Origin: Sporosarcina jiandibaonis
GTDB lineage: Bacteria > Bacillota > Bacilli > Bacillales_A > Planococcaceae
NCBI RefSeq assembly: GCF_013184495.1
Contig: NZ_JAAOIY010000001.1
Span: 1,361,972-1,425,971, forward strand
Length of the DNA stretch: 64,000 bases
Direction: 5' to 3'
Part shown: positions 53,630-62,370 of the stretch, piece by piece
Position numbering within the stretch: position 1 is the first letter of the stretch
Layout of the letters: each line of letters begins with the position of its first letter
Made by a program: the position numbers and the translations under genes
The notes under the pieces: model-generated
The model's database searches: none
What the model saw: the letters and a program-made list of their open reading frames with translations, nothing else
What the model was told of the DNA's origin: nothing

Positions 53630-54826
53630 CTATTGATAGATTTCGCTTCCTGAAAATTGATAGTCGTAACAGGTTCGGTATAATTCTTCGATTTCTTGCT
53701 GGCTTGGAACTCGAGGATTATTGCCAGGGCTACCACTATTTAAAGCGTCAACCGCCATTTTACTGATAACGCTTTCAAACTTGTTTTGTTCAATTCCCCA
53801 ACCTTTCAAATTAGGAATCTTGAGGTCTAAACAAAGATTTCTAATTTGCTCGACTGCGAATTTTGATGCTTCATCGTTAGTCATTTGCGTTGCTTCTTCG
53901 GAAAAAATCCGCCCGATTACTGCGAGCCTATCCGTACATTCTTCACGGCTGAACTCAAGTACCGCCGGAAGCAACATCGCATTTGATTCGCCGTGGGGAA
54001 CATTGAAAAGTGCGCCAATCGGACGAGACATTCCATGAACAAGACCAACAGAAGCATTTGAGAACGCCATTCCTGCATACATGGATCCGATGGACATCCC
54101 TTCTCTTGCTTCGACGTCTTCCGGATTTTCATAAGCTCGCTTTAAGTTCTTCACGATTAATGTAATTGCGGATAGTGCAAGTGTATCAGTCAACGGTTGT
54201 GCTCTTTTGGATAAATACGCTTCCACAGCATGACATAATGCATCCACTCCTGTTGCCGCCGTCACTTTATCCGGGGAGGACATCGTTAAAAGCGGATCTA
54301 CAATCGCGACAGCTGGCATAAAGGCTGGTTGCTTGATCATCATTTTTTCGTCGTTGCTTAAATTCGTAATAACCGTTACGTCCGTTGCTTCTGATCCAGT
54401 TCCGGCTGTAGTTGGAATCGCGATATGGGGAACCGATGGAACTGCAGCCATCTTTTTTCCTCCCATGTAGTCGCCTATGTACCCGCCGTTCGTTGCAACA
54501 ACCGCAACTGCTTTTGCCGTATCAATACAACTTCCACCGCCAAGTGAAAGAATGACATCGCAGTTATTTTCTTCGAACAGGGAAAGGGCTTCGTCGACAT
54601 ACTTGTCGCATGGTTCTGATTTCACTCCGATATACGTTACACTTTCGATATTGTTTTCTTTCAAGGATTTTACACATCGTTCTATGTAACCAAGACCTTC
54701 CATAATCCCATCACTTACTATTAAAGTTCTTTTTCCTCGGAGGGCCGTTTCTGAACCTACCCGATTAAAAGCATCTCGCCCGTAAACCGTTAATTGTGGC
54801 GATCTGAAAAGCTTATAGTTTTCCAT
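53630..54826 (-). CDS. Iron-containing alcohol dehydrogenase
   Basis: A 398-residue group III alcohol dehydrogenase. The NAD site SLGGGSCIDTAKAVAVVATNGG and TTAGTGSEATDVTVITN are followed by the metal residues: aspartate in ATGVDALCHAVEAY and histidines in VGLVHGMSRPIG and NVPHGESNAMLLP. The ATG at 54826 follows GGAG by eight bases. First gene after the sigma-54 promoter. I infer it oxidises a hydroxy acid to the semialdehyde used by MmsA; 4-hydroxybutyrate-type activity is an alternative. Confidence 0.88.
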   Translation of the reverse strand: MENYKLFRSPQLTVYGRDAFNRVGSETALRGKRTLIVSDGIMEGLGYIERCVKSLKENNIESVTYIGVKSEPCDKYVDEALSLFEENNCDVILSLGGGSCIDTAKAVAVVATNGGYIGDYMGGKKMAAVPSVPHIAIPTTAGTGSEATDVTVITNLSNDEKMMIKQPAFMPAVAIVDPLLTMSSPDKVTAATGVDALCHAVEAYLSKRAQPLTDTLALSAITLIVKNLKRAYENPEDVEAREGMSIGSMYAGMAFSNASVGLVHGMSRPIGALFNVPHGESNAMLLPAVLEFSREECTDRLAVIGRIFSEEATQMTNDEASKFAVEQIRNLCLDLKIPNLKGWGIEQNKFESVISKMAVDALNSGSPGNNPRVPSQQEIEELYRTCYDYQFSGSEIYQ

Positions 54827-54858
54827 TTTCATCACTCCATTCTCCTCACCCTAGTTAA

Positions 54859-54875
54859 ATGCAAGAAGCATGCCA
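54859..54875 (-). promoter_or_regulatory. Sigma-54 (SigL) -24/-12 promoter
   Basis: On the minus strand TTGGCAT, five bases, TTGCAT matches the sigma-54 consensus TGGCAC-N5-TTGCA almost perfectly. It lies about 33 bases before the alcohol dehydrogenase start, with a good ribosome site between. Confidence 0.88.
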
Positions 54876-55014
54876 ATCTGAATAAAAAACCGAATTTCAC
54901 ATCGAATTTTTAATGTCGAAACAATAAAAACTGGCCTACTTCCCATTCTGACGGCAAGTAAACCTTAATTTTCATTTTTGAATTAATCCATCTGTGAAAA
55001 CTAAAAAAAAATAA

Positions 55015-55046
55015 CCCCTACACTTTCCCATCAAATGTGTAGGGGC
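55015..55046 (-). terminator. Terminator of the sigma-54 activator gene
   Basis: CCCCTACAC pairs with GTGTAGGGG around a 13-base loop; on the minus strand TTATTTTTTTTT follows. Confidence 0.85.
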
Positions 55047-55088
55047 ATCACTACAGTAACCGACACTGTGTAGTCACTACACTACACA
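55036..55088. promoter_or_regulatory. Upstream activator sites of the sigma-54 operon
   Basis: TGTGTAGT and ACTACACA are inverted around six bases at 55067-55088, with a nested GTGTAGT-C-ACTACAC at 55068-55082. A weaker TGTGTAG/CTACA pair lies at 55036-55055. At 170-220 bases upstream of the -24/-12 promoter these are where an enhancer-binding protein should bind. Confidence 0.7.
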
Positions 55089-56894
55089 TTAACGGATATT
55101 GTATTTCCTTAATCGTTGGTACAATGTCGTTCTATGGATACCAAGTTTTATCGCGGCTTGCGATTTATTGCCACCGACTTCTTTCAACGTCTGTAAAATT
55201 AGTTGTTTTTCAGCTTCTTCCCCTACAGACTTTGCCTGTTCGATTAAAGAAAGATTCATCTCCGGGTCATCGGTTGATTGCTTTCTCATCACTTTCGGTA
55301 AATCGCTGACATCGATCATGTCCTTATCACTCATGATGACAGACTGTTCGATGGTGTTCACCAGTTCCCTTATATTTCCCTTCCATGGATTATTAACTAA
55401 AGATGCGACGGCAGCTGAAGTAAACTGTTTTTCCATGATATCGTATTTGGCACATATTTCTTTTGAAAAATGCGCTAACAATGTAGGGATATCTTCTTTT
55501 CGATCACGCAAAGGAGGTAAATGCAAACGGATAATATTTAGTCGATAATACAAGTCTTCTCTAAATGTTCCGTCCTCAACCATCTGTTCAAGATTGCGAT
55601 TCGTTGCTGCAATGACACGAACATCCACGCTATATTTTTTAATACTCCCAACTCGCTCCGCCTCCCTTTCTTGCAAGACACGCAATAATTTCGTTTGCAA
55701 TAAAAGGGATAACTCTCCAATTTCATCCAGAAAAATTGTTCCATTTTGCGCAAGTTCGAACTTCCCTGGTTTCCCTTCTTTTTTAGCGCCGGTAAAAGCG
55801 CCTTCTTCATAACCAAAAAGCTCCGACTCAAACAAGTTTTCAGGTATAGCCCCGCAATTCACACTTATGAATGGGCCATTATAATACGGACTCAAATGAT
55901 GGATACTCTTCGCAAAAACTTCTTTCCCGGTACCACTTTCCCCGGAAATAAGAATCGTAGCCGCCGTTCTTGCAGCTTTTCGCGCTAATCGCTTTGCTTG
56001 TAAAATACTCTCACTCGTTCCAATGATTTGGTCCATCGTAATACGACTATCTTCTGCTATTTCAGTAGTCATCATTTTTGTTTCAGTCTTGTTTTTAATT
56101 TTTTCTCTTTGTAACCTATCAAGAATTTCGTAAACTTCTGAGACACCTTCAAAAATTAGCATTCCAATAGCCCCAACAACTTTTCCGTTTTTCCAAAGCG
56201 GTATTCGATGGACAACCATAGGCTGACCTTGAATGACTTGGAGCACCCCCCGGTCCGGAATAGCTGTCTTCACTGTCATATGAAGATTCGTATTTTCAAT
56301 AACCTCTGTTACATGACGACCAATCGCCTCTTCTCTTTTCACACCCGTAAAGCGGCTGTATGCTTCATTAAACTCCAATAAAACCCCATTTTCATCTACA
56401 ACGGCAATTCCTTCATATGCTTTTTCCAAAATAACATTTAGTGCATCGGCTTTATTCTCGGTTTGCTCTAATTTATAAATATATTTCGAAAATCCATCCA
56501 GAATGTCTTGATTAGTCAAAATCCCGACAAGCTGCCCACTATCGTCCACTACTAAAAACTGCTTATGAGGAATTTTAAATAGTTCCAATAAATTTGCATC
56601 CTGTTTAACGAGAACTAGATCGTGAATCCGAATATCACTTTTAATTTTTTCATCTGGATTCCCGTGAAGAAATAAATTCATTAACTTCTTTAAAGTGATT
56701 AAACCTACCGGATGCCCTAGCTCATCTACCACGGGCAAACAGCTAAGCTGATACTTTTCAATCTTTATTGCGGCTTCCCTATATGTTTTCCCTGCCTCGA
56801 TTATATGAGGGTACGGCGTCATCCAATGTCCAGCGCTTAGCTTTTCATCATTCTTCTCATCAACTATTTCATTTTGCAGTTCCATTTCTTTCAC
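55089..56894 (-). CDS. Sigma-54-dependent activator with CBS, PAS, AAA+ and Fis domains
   Basis: A 601-residue enhancer-binding protein. Two CBS repeats (about 20-135), a PAS domain (about 145-250, GIAVVDENGVLLEFNEAYSR), the AAA+ core with Walker A GESGTGKE (about 315), the sigma-54 contact loop EGAFTGA and LFLDEIGEL, and a C-terminal Fis-type helix-turn-helix (NKSQAAIKLGIHRTTLYQRL). The CBS and PAS parts may sense a nucleotide and a ligand. It lies directly upstream of its evident target operon, with palindromic sites and a -24/-12 promoter between. Confidence 0.92.
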   Translation of the reverse strand: MKEMELQNEIVDEKNDEKLSAGHWMTPYPHIIEAGKTYREAAIKIEKYQLSCLPVVDELGHPVGLITLKKLMNLFLHGNPDEKIKSDIRIHDLVLVKQDANLLELFKIPHKQFLVVDDSGQLVGILTNQDILDGFSKYIYKLEQTENKADALNVILEKAYEGIAVVDENGVLLEFNEAYSRFTGVKREEAIGRHVTEVIENTNLHMTVKTAIPDRGVLQVIQGQPMVVHRIPLWKNGKVVGAIGMLIFEGVSEVYEILDRLQREKIKNKTETKMMTTEIAEDSRITMDQIIGTSESILQAKRLARKAARTAATILISGESGTGKEVFAKSIHHLSPYYNGPFISVNCGAIPENLFESELFGYEEGAFTGAKKEGKPGKFELAQNGTIFLDEIGELSLLLQTKLLRVLQEREAERVGSIKKYSVDVRVIAATNRNLEQMVEDGTFREDLYYRLNIIRLHLPPLRDRKEDIPTLLAHFSKEICAKYDIMEKQFTSAAVASLVNNPWKGNIRELVNTIEQSVIMSDKDMIDVSDLPKVMRKQSTDDPEMNLSLIEQAKSVGEEAEKQLILQTLKEVGGNKSQAAIKLGIHRTTLYQRLRKYNIR

Positions 56895-56982
56895 CCTAAT
56901 TATAGTTAAATTGTTTTAATATTTTCATTAACTCTATTTTACCACAATTCTAGAAACCGATATTGTGAGAGATACTTTCTGG

Positions 56983-57131
56983 GAGGTACCTGGAAATAGT
57001 GAATTTATGGCCATTCACGACTTTGGATAAGAATCTAAAGGGATTTTGAAAAAGATTTATATAGTCTGAACCCACTTTTTATTTTATACAATTGTAGTGT
57101 ATTGACTGAATAGCTTCTTGCGCAGGGACCT
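56983..57131. repeat. Dispersed repeat, copy 5
   Basis: Complete from AGGTACCTGG through CCATTCACGACTTTGGATAA to GCGCAGGGACCT. The core palindrome is degraded (AAAGGGATTTTG/AGTCTGAACCCA). It lies in the gap between the activator and the subtilisin gene, which otherwise shows no gene. Confidence 0.82.
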
Positions 57132-57317
57132 GACACTCTTGGAAGTTTCTATTGTTAAAATAAGGTATTTTCCCAACAATGACTAGTTCTAACGTCATTG
57201 TTTTATTAACTTTAATGGAAATAAACTATAAAAATGGTGACTAATGAAAGAGAAAAATAAATCACTTGATATATAAGATTTTAAAGATGGTACAGAATTT
57301 TCCCAATTGCCTAATAA

Positions 57318-57332
57318 CTATCAACTTGATAG
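57318..57332. promoter_or_regulatory. Palindrome upstream of the subtilisin gene
   Basis: CTATCAA-C-TTGATAG is a perfect 15-base inverted repeat 46 bases before the protease start. Its TTGAT half-site also occurs, in the opposite arrangement, in the palindrome before the RRNPP regulator. Confidence 0.4.
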
Positions 57333-57377
57333 AGTTAGGCTAGTACCAAAATTCGCAGTAGAAAGGGGACCTTATTA

Positions 57378-58679
57378 ATGAAAAACTCTTGGAAAATCAT
57401 CGCTAGTGTTTTACTTGCAATGTCCTTGCTTATTCCGACAACTGGAGCAAGCGCCAGCCAGAATTCATATGACTTAGGGGAACTTAAGGGAAAACAGAAA
57501 TCTTTCAGAGGTGAGACATTCCGCGTGCTCATCGATACAACTGATTCGAACGTGAGTGCAATTGCCATGGCGGGAATTGAAGTACGCAATCAATTTGGTG
57601 GAAACTCATTCACTTCTGATGTAACGGAAAAGGAATTCCAGGCATTAAAAAGTATTCCAGGCGTTAAAGTGGAGAAAGTAGAGATTCTGTCCATACAAGT
57701 AGATCAGGATTCTTTGAAACTGAGCAATGATGTAGGGACAACTGCTGCAAGTCAATCCATCCCTTGGGGAATAAAAGCAATCTACAACGATAACTACTTA
57801 ACACAAACTTCAGGTGGAAATAATGTCCGAATTGCGATACTCGACACAGGCGTCAACATAAAACATGCTGATTTGTACTATAATGCGGAACAATGTAAAG
57901 ACTTCACGCAAGCTAGAGCAACACTAGTAGACGGGACATGTACTGATAGACAAGGTCATGGGACACATGTTACAGGAACCGCACTTGCTGAAGGTGGAGA
58001 TGATCGCAAGGGCGTTTATGGCGTCGCGCCTAATGCGAAAATCTGGGCTTACAAAGTATTGGGGGATAACGGAAGCGGATATGCTGATGATATCGCCAAT
58101 GCAATCCGTCATGTGGCCGATCAAGCGTCCGCACTCAATGTAAAAACAGTCATTAATATGTCGCTAGGGTCTAGCGGTGAAAGCTCCCTAATTACAAACG
58201 CGGTGAACTACGCATACAGCAAAGGTGTTTTGATAGTAGCTGCTGCTGGAAATAGCGGTTATGCACCAGGTTCAATAAACTATCCGGCGGCGTTACCAAC
58301 AGCAATAGCAGTAGCAAACTTGGAAAACGTAATTCAAAATAGCACTTATCGCGTTGCGAACACGTCTTCACGGGGTTACACCGCTACTGCAGGTGATTAT
58401 GTCATTCAAAAAGGTGATGTTGAAATCTCAGCGCCTGGAACAGCAATTTTCTCAACATGGAGCAATGGAGGTTATGCAACAATAAGCGGGACATCTATGG
58501 CTTCCCCGCATGTCGCGGGTTTAGCAGCGAAAATCTGGGCGGAAAATCCAAGTTACACAAATGTACAATTGCGTGCAAACCTTCAAAATCGCGCCAGAGC
58601 GTACGACATCAGGGGCGGTCACTATGCAGGTACGGGTGATGATATCGCATCCGGATTTGGTTTTGCGCGAGTAAGGTAG
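57378..58679 (+). CDS. Secreted subtilisin-type serine protease (S8)
   Basis: A 433-residue pre-pro-protease. Signal peptide with cleavage near GASAS, an I9-type inhibitor propeptide (about 45-110), then the catalytic domain with aspartate in AILDTGVN, histidine in GHGTHVTG and serine in GTSMASPHVAG, and oxyanion asparagine in AAAGNSGYAPG. Two cysteines flanking the loop before the histidine could form a disulfide. AGAAAGGGG lies before the ATG. The RRNPP regulator that follows belongs to a class that often controls extracellular proteases. Confidence 0.92.
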   Translation: MKNSWKIIASVLLAMSLLIPTTGASASQNSYDLGELKGKQKSFRGETFRVLIDTTDSNVSAIAMAGIEVRNQFGGNSFTSDVTEKEFQALKSIPGVKVEKVEILSIQVDQDSLKLSNDVGTTAASQSIPWGIKAIYNDNYLTQTSGGNNVRIAILDTGVNIKHADLYYNAEQCKDFTQARATLVDGTCTDRQGHGTHVTGTALAEGGDDRKGVYGVAPNAKIWAYKVLGDNGSGYADDIANAIRHVADQASALNVKTVINMSLGSSGESSLITNAVNYAYSKGVLIVAAAGNSGYAPGSINYPAALPTAIAVANLENVIQNSTYRVANTSSRGYTATAGDYVIQKGDVEISAPGTAIFSTWSNGGYATISGTSMASPHVAGLAAKIWAENPSYTNVQLRANLQNRARAYDIRGGHYAGTGDDIASGFGFARVR

Positions 58680-58898
58680 TATAGCAATATTTTATATGTA
58701 TTTATTTACATTTAGACCCACACTTCTATTCTGGAACTTACAGAAAAAGGGTGAATCAACTACCCGACAGAACAGCAAAATAAAGTGGGAGTCTGCACTA
58801 AAGTCGAATGATTAAAACTGAACTGAATTCCTCACTATATAGCCCCCTAATATATTGAGGATTAATTTCACTTTCACACACACCAAATAACCTATGAA

Positions 58899-58934
58899 AA
58901 AGCAGTCCCTTCTATGGGGCTGTTTTCTCATATA
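58899..58934 (+). terminator. Terminator after the subtilisin gene
   Basis: AAAGCAGTCCC pairs with GGGGCTGTTTT around TTCTAT, with wobble pairs, followed by TTTTCTCAT. It lies about 220 bases after the protease stop; the gap between shows nothing else. Confidence 0.65.
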
Positions 58935-58950
58935 ATATATTTTCAATTAT

Positions 58951-58971
58951 GTTATAATTTGATTAATCAAA
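58951..58971 (+). promoter_or_regulatory. Extended -10 promoter and palindromic operator of the RRNPP regulator
   Basis: TGTTATAAT is an extended -10 box. It runs into the perfect palindrome TTTGATTAATCAAA (58958-58971), which would cover the transcription start and is a natural site for control by the regulator itself. The start codon is 25 bases further on. Confidence 0.55.
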
Positions 58972-58995
58972 ATAATGAGGAGGGGGGTTGGTTTA

Positions 58996-60252
58996 ATGAA
59001 TTTCGGCTCCATAATAAAATATTATCGTTTACGAAATGGTATGACGCAAGCAGAGCTATCGGAAGGTATTTGCTCCGTTTCACATTTAAGTAAAATTGAA
59101 TCAAATAAATACAGTCCGCACAAAGAAACGCTTGAAGACTTATTCAAACGAATGAATATCGCTTTGGAAAACGAAATTCATGTTTATAAAAACTTTGAAA
59201 GAAAGTTGAAGGAATTTATTGAATATGCAATCTATTACGATTTTGAATCAATGGAAAGGTTATACATGGAGTTGCAGAAAGACGAAGAATATCTGCAGTC
59301 AACTGATTTATTGAATAAATATGAGTTGTATAAACTACGTTACTATTTGTTTAAGAAAGAAATGAGTCAAGCAAAACGACAGTTGCTGATGATTGACAAA
59401 TTGACTCCGACATTTAATGCCTCTGAACAAATTATTTCAGTAGTGTTTTCCATCATGTTTTATATATCCACAGGAGATGACAATCAAGCGGAGAAGCTCT
59501 TTTCCAAGATTGATGAATATGCAGATATAAAGAGTATTTCAAATATATTAGGAGGAGAATATTTTTATCAAAGGGCTTGGTTGCTACAAAAAAAGGCTAA
59601 ATACGACAAGTCATCCTATTATGCGGGTTTTGCCATTAGCCACTTTCAGAAAGATTGTAATTACATCCGGCTTATGCATGCTCAGATGCTCCAAGCAATC
59701 AATTTTACGAATCTGGATCACTATTTATGGGCGGAAGAGCTATTTTCTATATTGATGCGCAACACACGGATGATGAGACAGGAAGAGTTGTATCATCAGA
59801 CACTCTATAATTTCTCTATCTTACAGAAACGCATGGGAAATCATGCAAATGCATATGATTTACTTGTCAAATTAAAAAGTATTATTTCAACGGAATGCGA
59901 ATTTTATGATTCCGTATTATTAAATATGCTGCACACATCCATTGGGACGAATCGTGAATCGCCACAAACTCTTGAAGAATTACAGGAAAGAGCAAATAGG
60001 TCTGATGAACAGTATTTGAAGATCCAATTGAAGTACTTTGAAAATATGAAACTCACTCATCAAGAGCCATATGACTATTGCGAGGAAATCATGTTCCCAT
60101 TCCTTAGTAGGTTCGACGATATAAGAGAAGGACGAAGAATGGCGTTTCGCCTTGCAAAATATCATAGAGAAAAAGGTAATTACGAGAAAGCGTACTTTTA
60201 TAATAACTATTTTAATGAAGAAAGGGATGAAAACCATGAAACAAAAGTTTAA
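58996..60252 (+). CDS. RRNPP-type HTH-TPR peptide-responsive regulator
   Basis: A 418-residue cytosolic regulator. An N-terminal XRE helix-turn-helix (GMTQAELSEGICSVSHLSKIE, within residues 1-60) is followed by about 350 residues of helical repeats with TPR-like spacing, including EYFYQRAWLLQKKAKYDKSS and REKGNYEKAYFYNNYF. This is the layout of NprR, PlcR and similar regulators that bind re-imported signalling peptides. I chose the ATG at 58996 behind GAGGAGGGG. The last 17 bases overlap a small secreted-peptide gene, the usual partner. A protease gene lies upstream. Confidence 0.88.
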   Translation: MNFGSIIKYYRLRNGMTQAELSEGICSVSHLSKIESNKYSPHKETLEDLFKRMNIALENEIHVYKNFERKLKEFIEYAIYYDFESMERLYMELQKDEEYLQSTDLLNKYELYKLRYYLFKKEMSQAKRQLLMIDKLTPTFNASEQIISVVFSIMFYISTGDDNQAEKLFSKIDEYADIKSISNILGGEYFYQRAWLLQKKAKYDKSSYYAGFAISHFQKDCNYIRLMHAQMLQAINFTNLDHYLWAEELFSILMRNTRMMRQEELYHQTLYNFSILQKRMGNHANAYDLLVKLKSIISTECEFYDSVLLNMLHTSIGTNRESPQTLEELQERANRSDEQYLKIQLKYFENMKLTHQEPYDYCEEIMFPFLSRFDDIREGRRMAFRLAKYHREKGNYEKAYFYNNYFNEERDENHETKV

Positions 60253-60412
60253 AGTATTATTTCTGGTATTATGTTTATTTTCCTCATTTGCAATTAGTAA
60301 TGCAATAGTCGGCTCTGAAAGGAACGAATTAATTCATGATGCTGTAGAAGCAAATGCCAGAACGGGTGGCCCGGTAGAAATAATGCCGCCACAACCACGA
60401 AACCTGTTGTAA
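60236..60412 (+). CDS. Secreted 58-residue pro-peptide, probable signalling partner of the RRNPP regulator
   Basis: It begins with a signal peptide (MKQKFK, hydrophobic FLVLCLFSSFAI, cleavage near SNA) followed by about 35 residues ending GGPVEIMPPQPRNLL. The ATG at 60236 lies ten bases after AAAGG and overlaps the regulator gene by 17 bases in another frame, the classic arrangement of Phr, PapR and NprX precursors. The active peptide would be cut from the C-terminal part outside the cell and taken up by an oligopeptide permease. I do not recognise the peptide sequence. Confidence 0.78.
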   Translation: MKQKFKVLFLVLCLFSSFAISNAIVGSERNELIHDAVEANARTGGPVEIMPPQPRNLL

Positions 60413-60443
60413 TAGTAATATTCAAAAGAACATTATTAATGAA

Positions 60444-60589
60444 AAGTGCCTGTGCGTGGTGCATTTATTACAATTCACCGTAATGGATAATAAGCCTAAG
60501 GGATATCGACAAAGTGTTATACAGTCGAAATCCCTTTTTCATTTTATGCAATTGTAGTGTGCTGCCGTAATGTCTTGCTTAGGCACCTT
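60444..60589. repeat. Dispersed repeat, copy 6
   Basis: Complete from AGTGCCTGTGCGTGGTGCA through AAGGGATATCGAC/GTCGAAATCCCTTT to GTCTTGCTTAGGCACCT. It lies just after the pro-peptide gene and its core hairpin with a T run may end that transcript. The following 200 bases to the PTS gene show no further feature. Confidence 0.85.
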
Positions 60590-60794
60590 ACAATAGAAAA
60601 AGAAGGAGTTTTCCTTTTATTGTCGAAAAGTGTCAATATAAAAGGTATTTAATATATTCCCCCCCCATGCCTTTTATGTTCTGCGCGAGGATGTTCACTA
60701 ATATTAATAGTAGACAGGTCTTTTATATTCCTTTTACGCGGACGTTCCACAAAAGTATTTAGAAAAAATCATGAATGGAGGTTGGTTTATTGTG

Positions 60795-62240
60795 ATGAAG
60801 TATGTTCAAAAGCTTGGACGTTCTTTGATGTTGCCTGTGGCTGTATTGCCGGCAGCTGCGATTTTGATGGGGATCGGGTATTGGATCGACCATGATGGAT
60901 GGGGTGAAGGAAACGTCGTTGCCGCGTTTTTAATTAAGGCTGGTGCTTCTATTATTGACTCCATCCCGATATTATTTGCAGTCGGGGTCGCTTATGGGAT
61001 GTCTAAAGGCAAAGACGGGGCGTCTGCACTTAGCGGATTGGTTGCGTTCTTGGTTATAACTACTTTGTTAAAGACAGATAGTGTTGCGTTGCTTCAAAGC
61101 ATTGATGTGGAAAACGTGAACCCGGCTTTTAAAAAGATAGATAATGCTTTTATAGGAATTATTTCTGGGCTTATTGCTTCAGTCATGTACAATCGTTTTA
61201 GTCACGTTAAATTGCCGGATTTCTTAGCTTTCTTTAGTGGAAAACGGCTTGCTCCAATCATGTCTGCGGTTGCGATGTTATTTGTTTCAGCTGTATTGTT
61301 CTTTGTTTGGCCTCTTGTCTATGGTGCCTTAGTTTCTTTTGGTACAGGAATCAGTGGATTGGGTAGTGTAGGTGCAGGCCTTTATGGTTTCTTTAACCGT
61401 TTGTTAATTCCAACGGGATTGCATCACGCTTTGAATGCGGTATTTTGGTTTGACACTATAGGGATCAATGACATCGGAAAGTTCTGGGATGGTTCGGGAA
61501 CCAAAGGCGTCACCGGCATGTATCAGGCGGGCTTCTTCCCTATTATGATGTTCGGTTTGCCGGCCGCAGCACTTGCTATGTATCATACTGCTAAAACAAC
61601 TAGAAGAAAACAGACGGCATCACTCATGTTAGCGGCAGGATTTGCGGCATTTTTCACAGGTGTTACGGAGCCAATTGAATTTGCATTTATGTTCCTTGCG
61701 CCGGCTCTATACCTTGTGCATGCCGCGTTAACAGGTTTGTCTTTATTCATCGCTGCAACATTTAAGTGGACTGCAGGATTTGGATTTAGTGCAGGGTTTA
61801 TCGACTTTTTCTTAAGTTCGAGACTACCCCTCGCGAATAATCCTTTAATGCTGATTGTTCAAGGGCTCGTATTTGCAGTCATCTACTATTTCCTATTCAG
61901 ATTTCTAATCACTACATTCGACTTGAAAACACCTGGTCGTGGTGATGATGAGGATTATGATGAGCAGGAGCTCGAAAATGACGTACAGACTGAAAATAAA
62001 TTCACGAACATGGCGGCTAAAATTCATGACGGGTTGGGCGGTAATGATAACATCACATCGATCGACTTCTGTGCAACACGGTTACGCGTTGAAGTAAAAG
62101 ATATGGACGCTGTAGACCAAAAGAAGATTAAAAGCACAGGTGTCCCAGGCATCAATGTTGTCGGTCCGCAAAGCATTCAAGTGATCGTCGGCACAAGCGT
62201 CCAGTTTGTCGCGGATGAAATCGAGAAAATGCGTAAATAA
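60795..62240 (+). CDS. nagP: N-acetylglucosamine PTS permease, EIICB (NagP type)
   Basis: A 481-residue PTS transporter. The EIIC domain opens with YVQKLGRSLMLPVAVLPAAAIL and contains GLHHALNAVFWF and GVTEPIEFAFMFLAPALYL; a short acidic linker leads to the EIIB domain with the phosphorylated cysteine in DFCATRLRVEV. It imports and phosphorylates N-acetylglucosamine, possibly glucosamine. No EIIA is attached, so it relies on one elsewhere. GTG at 60792 and ATG at 60795 are both possible; GGAGG ends at 60781. Confidence 0.88.
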   Translation: MKYVQKLGRSLMLPVAVLPAAAILMGIGYWIDHDGWGEGNVVAAFLIKAGASIIDSIPILFAVGVAYGMSKGKDGASALSGLVAFLVITTLLKTDSVALLQSIDVENVNPAFKKIDNAFIGIISGLIASVMYNRFSHVKLPDFLAFFSGKRLAPIMSAVAMLFVSAVLFFVWPLVYGALVSFGTGISGLGSVGAGLYGFFNRLLIPTGLHHALNAVFWFDTIGINDIGKFWDGSGTKGVTGMYQAGFFPIMMFGLPAAALAMYHTAKTTRRKQTASLMLAAGFAAFFTGVTEPIEFAFMFLAPALYLVHAALTGLSLFIAATFKWTAGFGFSAGFIDFFLSSRLPLANNPLMLIVQGLVFAVIYYFLFRFLITTFDLKTPGRGDDEDYDEQELENDVQTENKFTNMAAKIHDGLGGNDNITSIDFCATRLRVEVKDMDAVDQKKIKSTGVPGINVVGPQSIQVIVGTSVQFVADEIEKMRK

Positions 62241-62364
62241 GGTACCATTGCGTGTTGTAATTATGAATAAAAAGTCAAAGGGATATCGACAAAGTTTTAT
62301 ATAGTCGATATCCCCTTTTATATTTTATGCAATTATAGTGTATTTTTCTGAATAGGTATGTGAC
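62240..62364. repeat. Dispersed repeat, copy 7
   Basis: It begins at the PTS gene stop codon with AGGTACCATTGCG, has a nearly perfect core AAAGGGATATCGAC/GTCGATATCCCCTTTT and the right motif TATTTTATGCAATTATAG; the far right end is eroded. Its core hairpin is placed to act as the gene's terminator. Confidence 0.85.
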
Positions 62365-62370
62365 AAAAAG

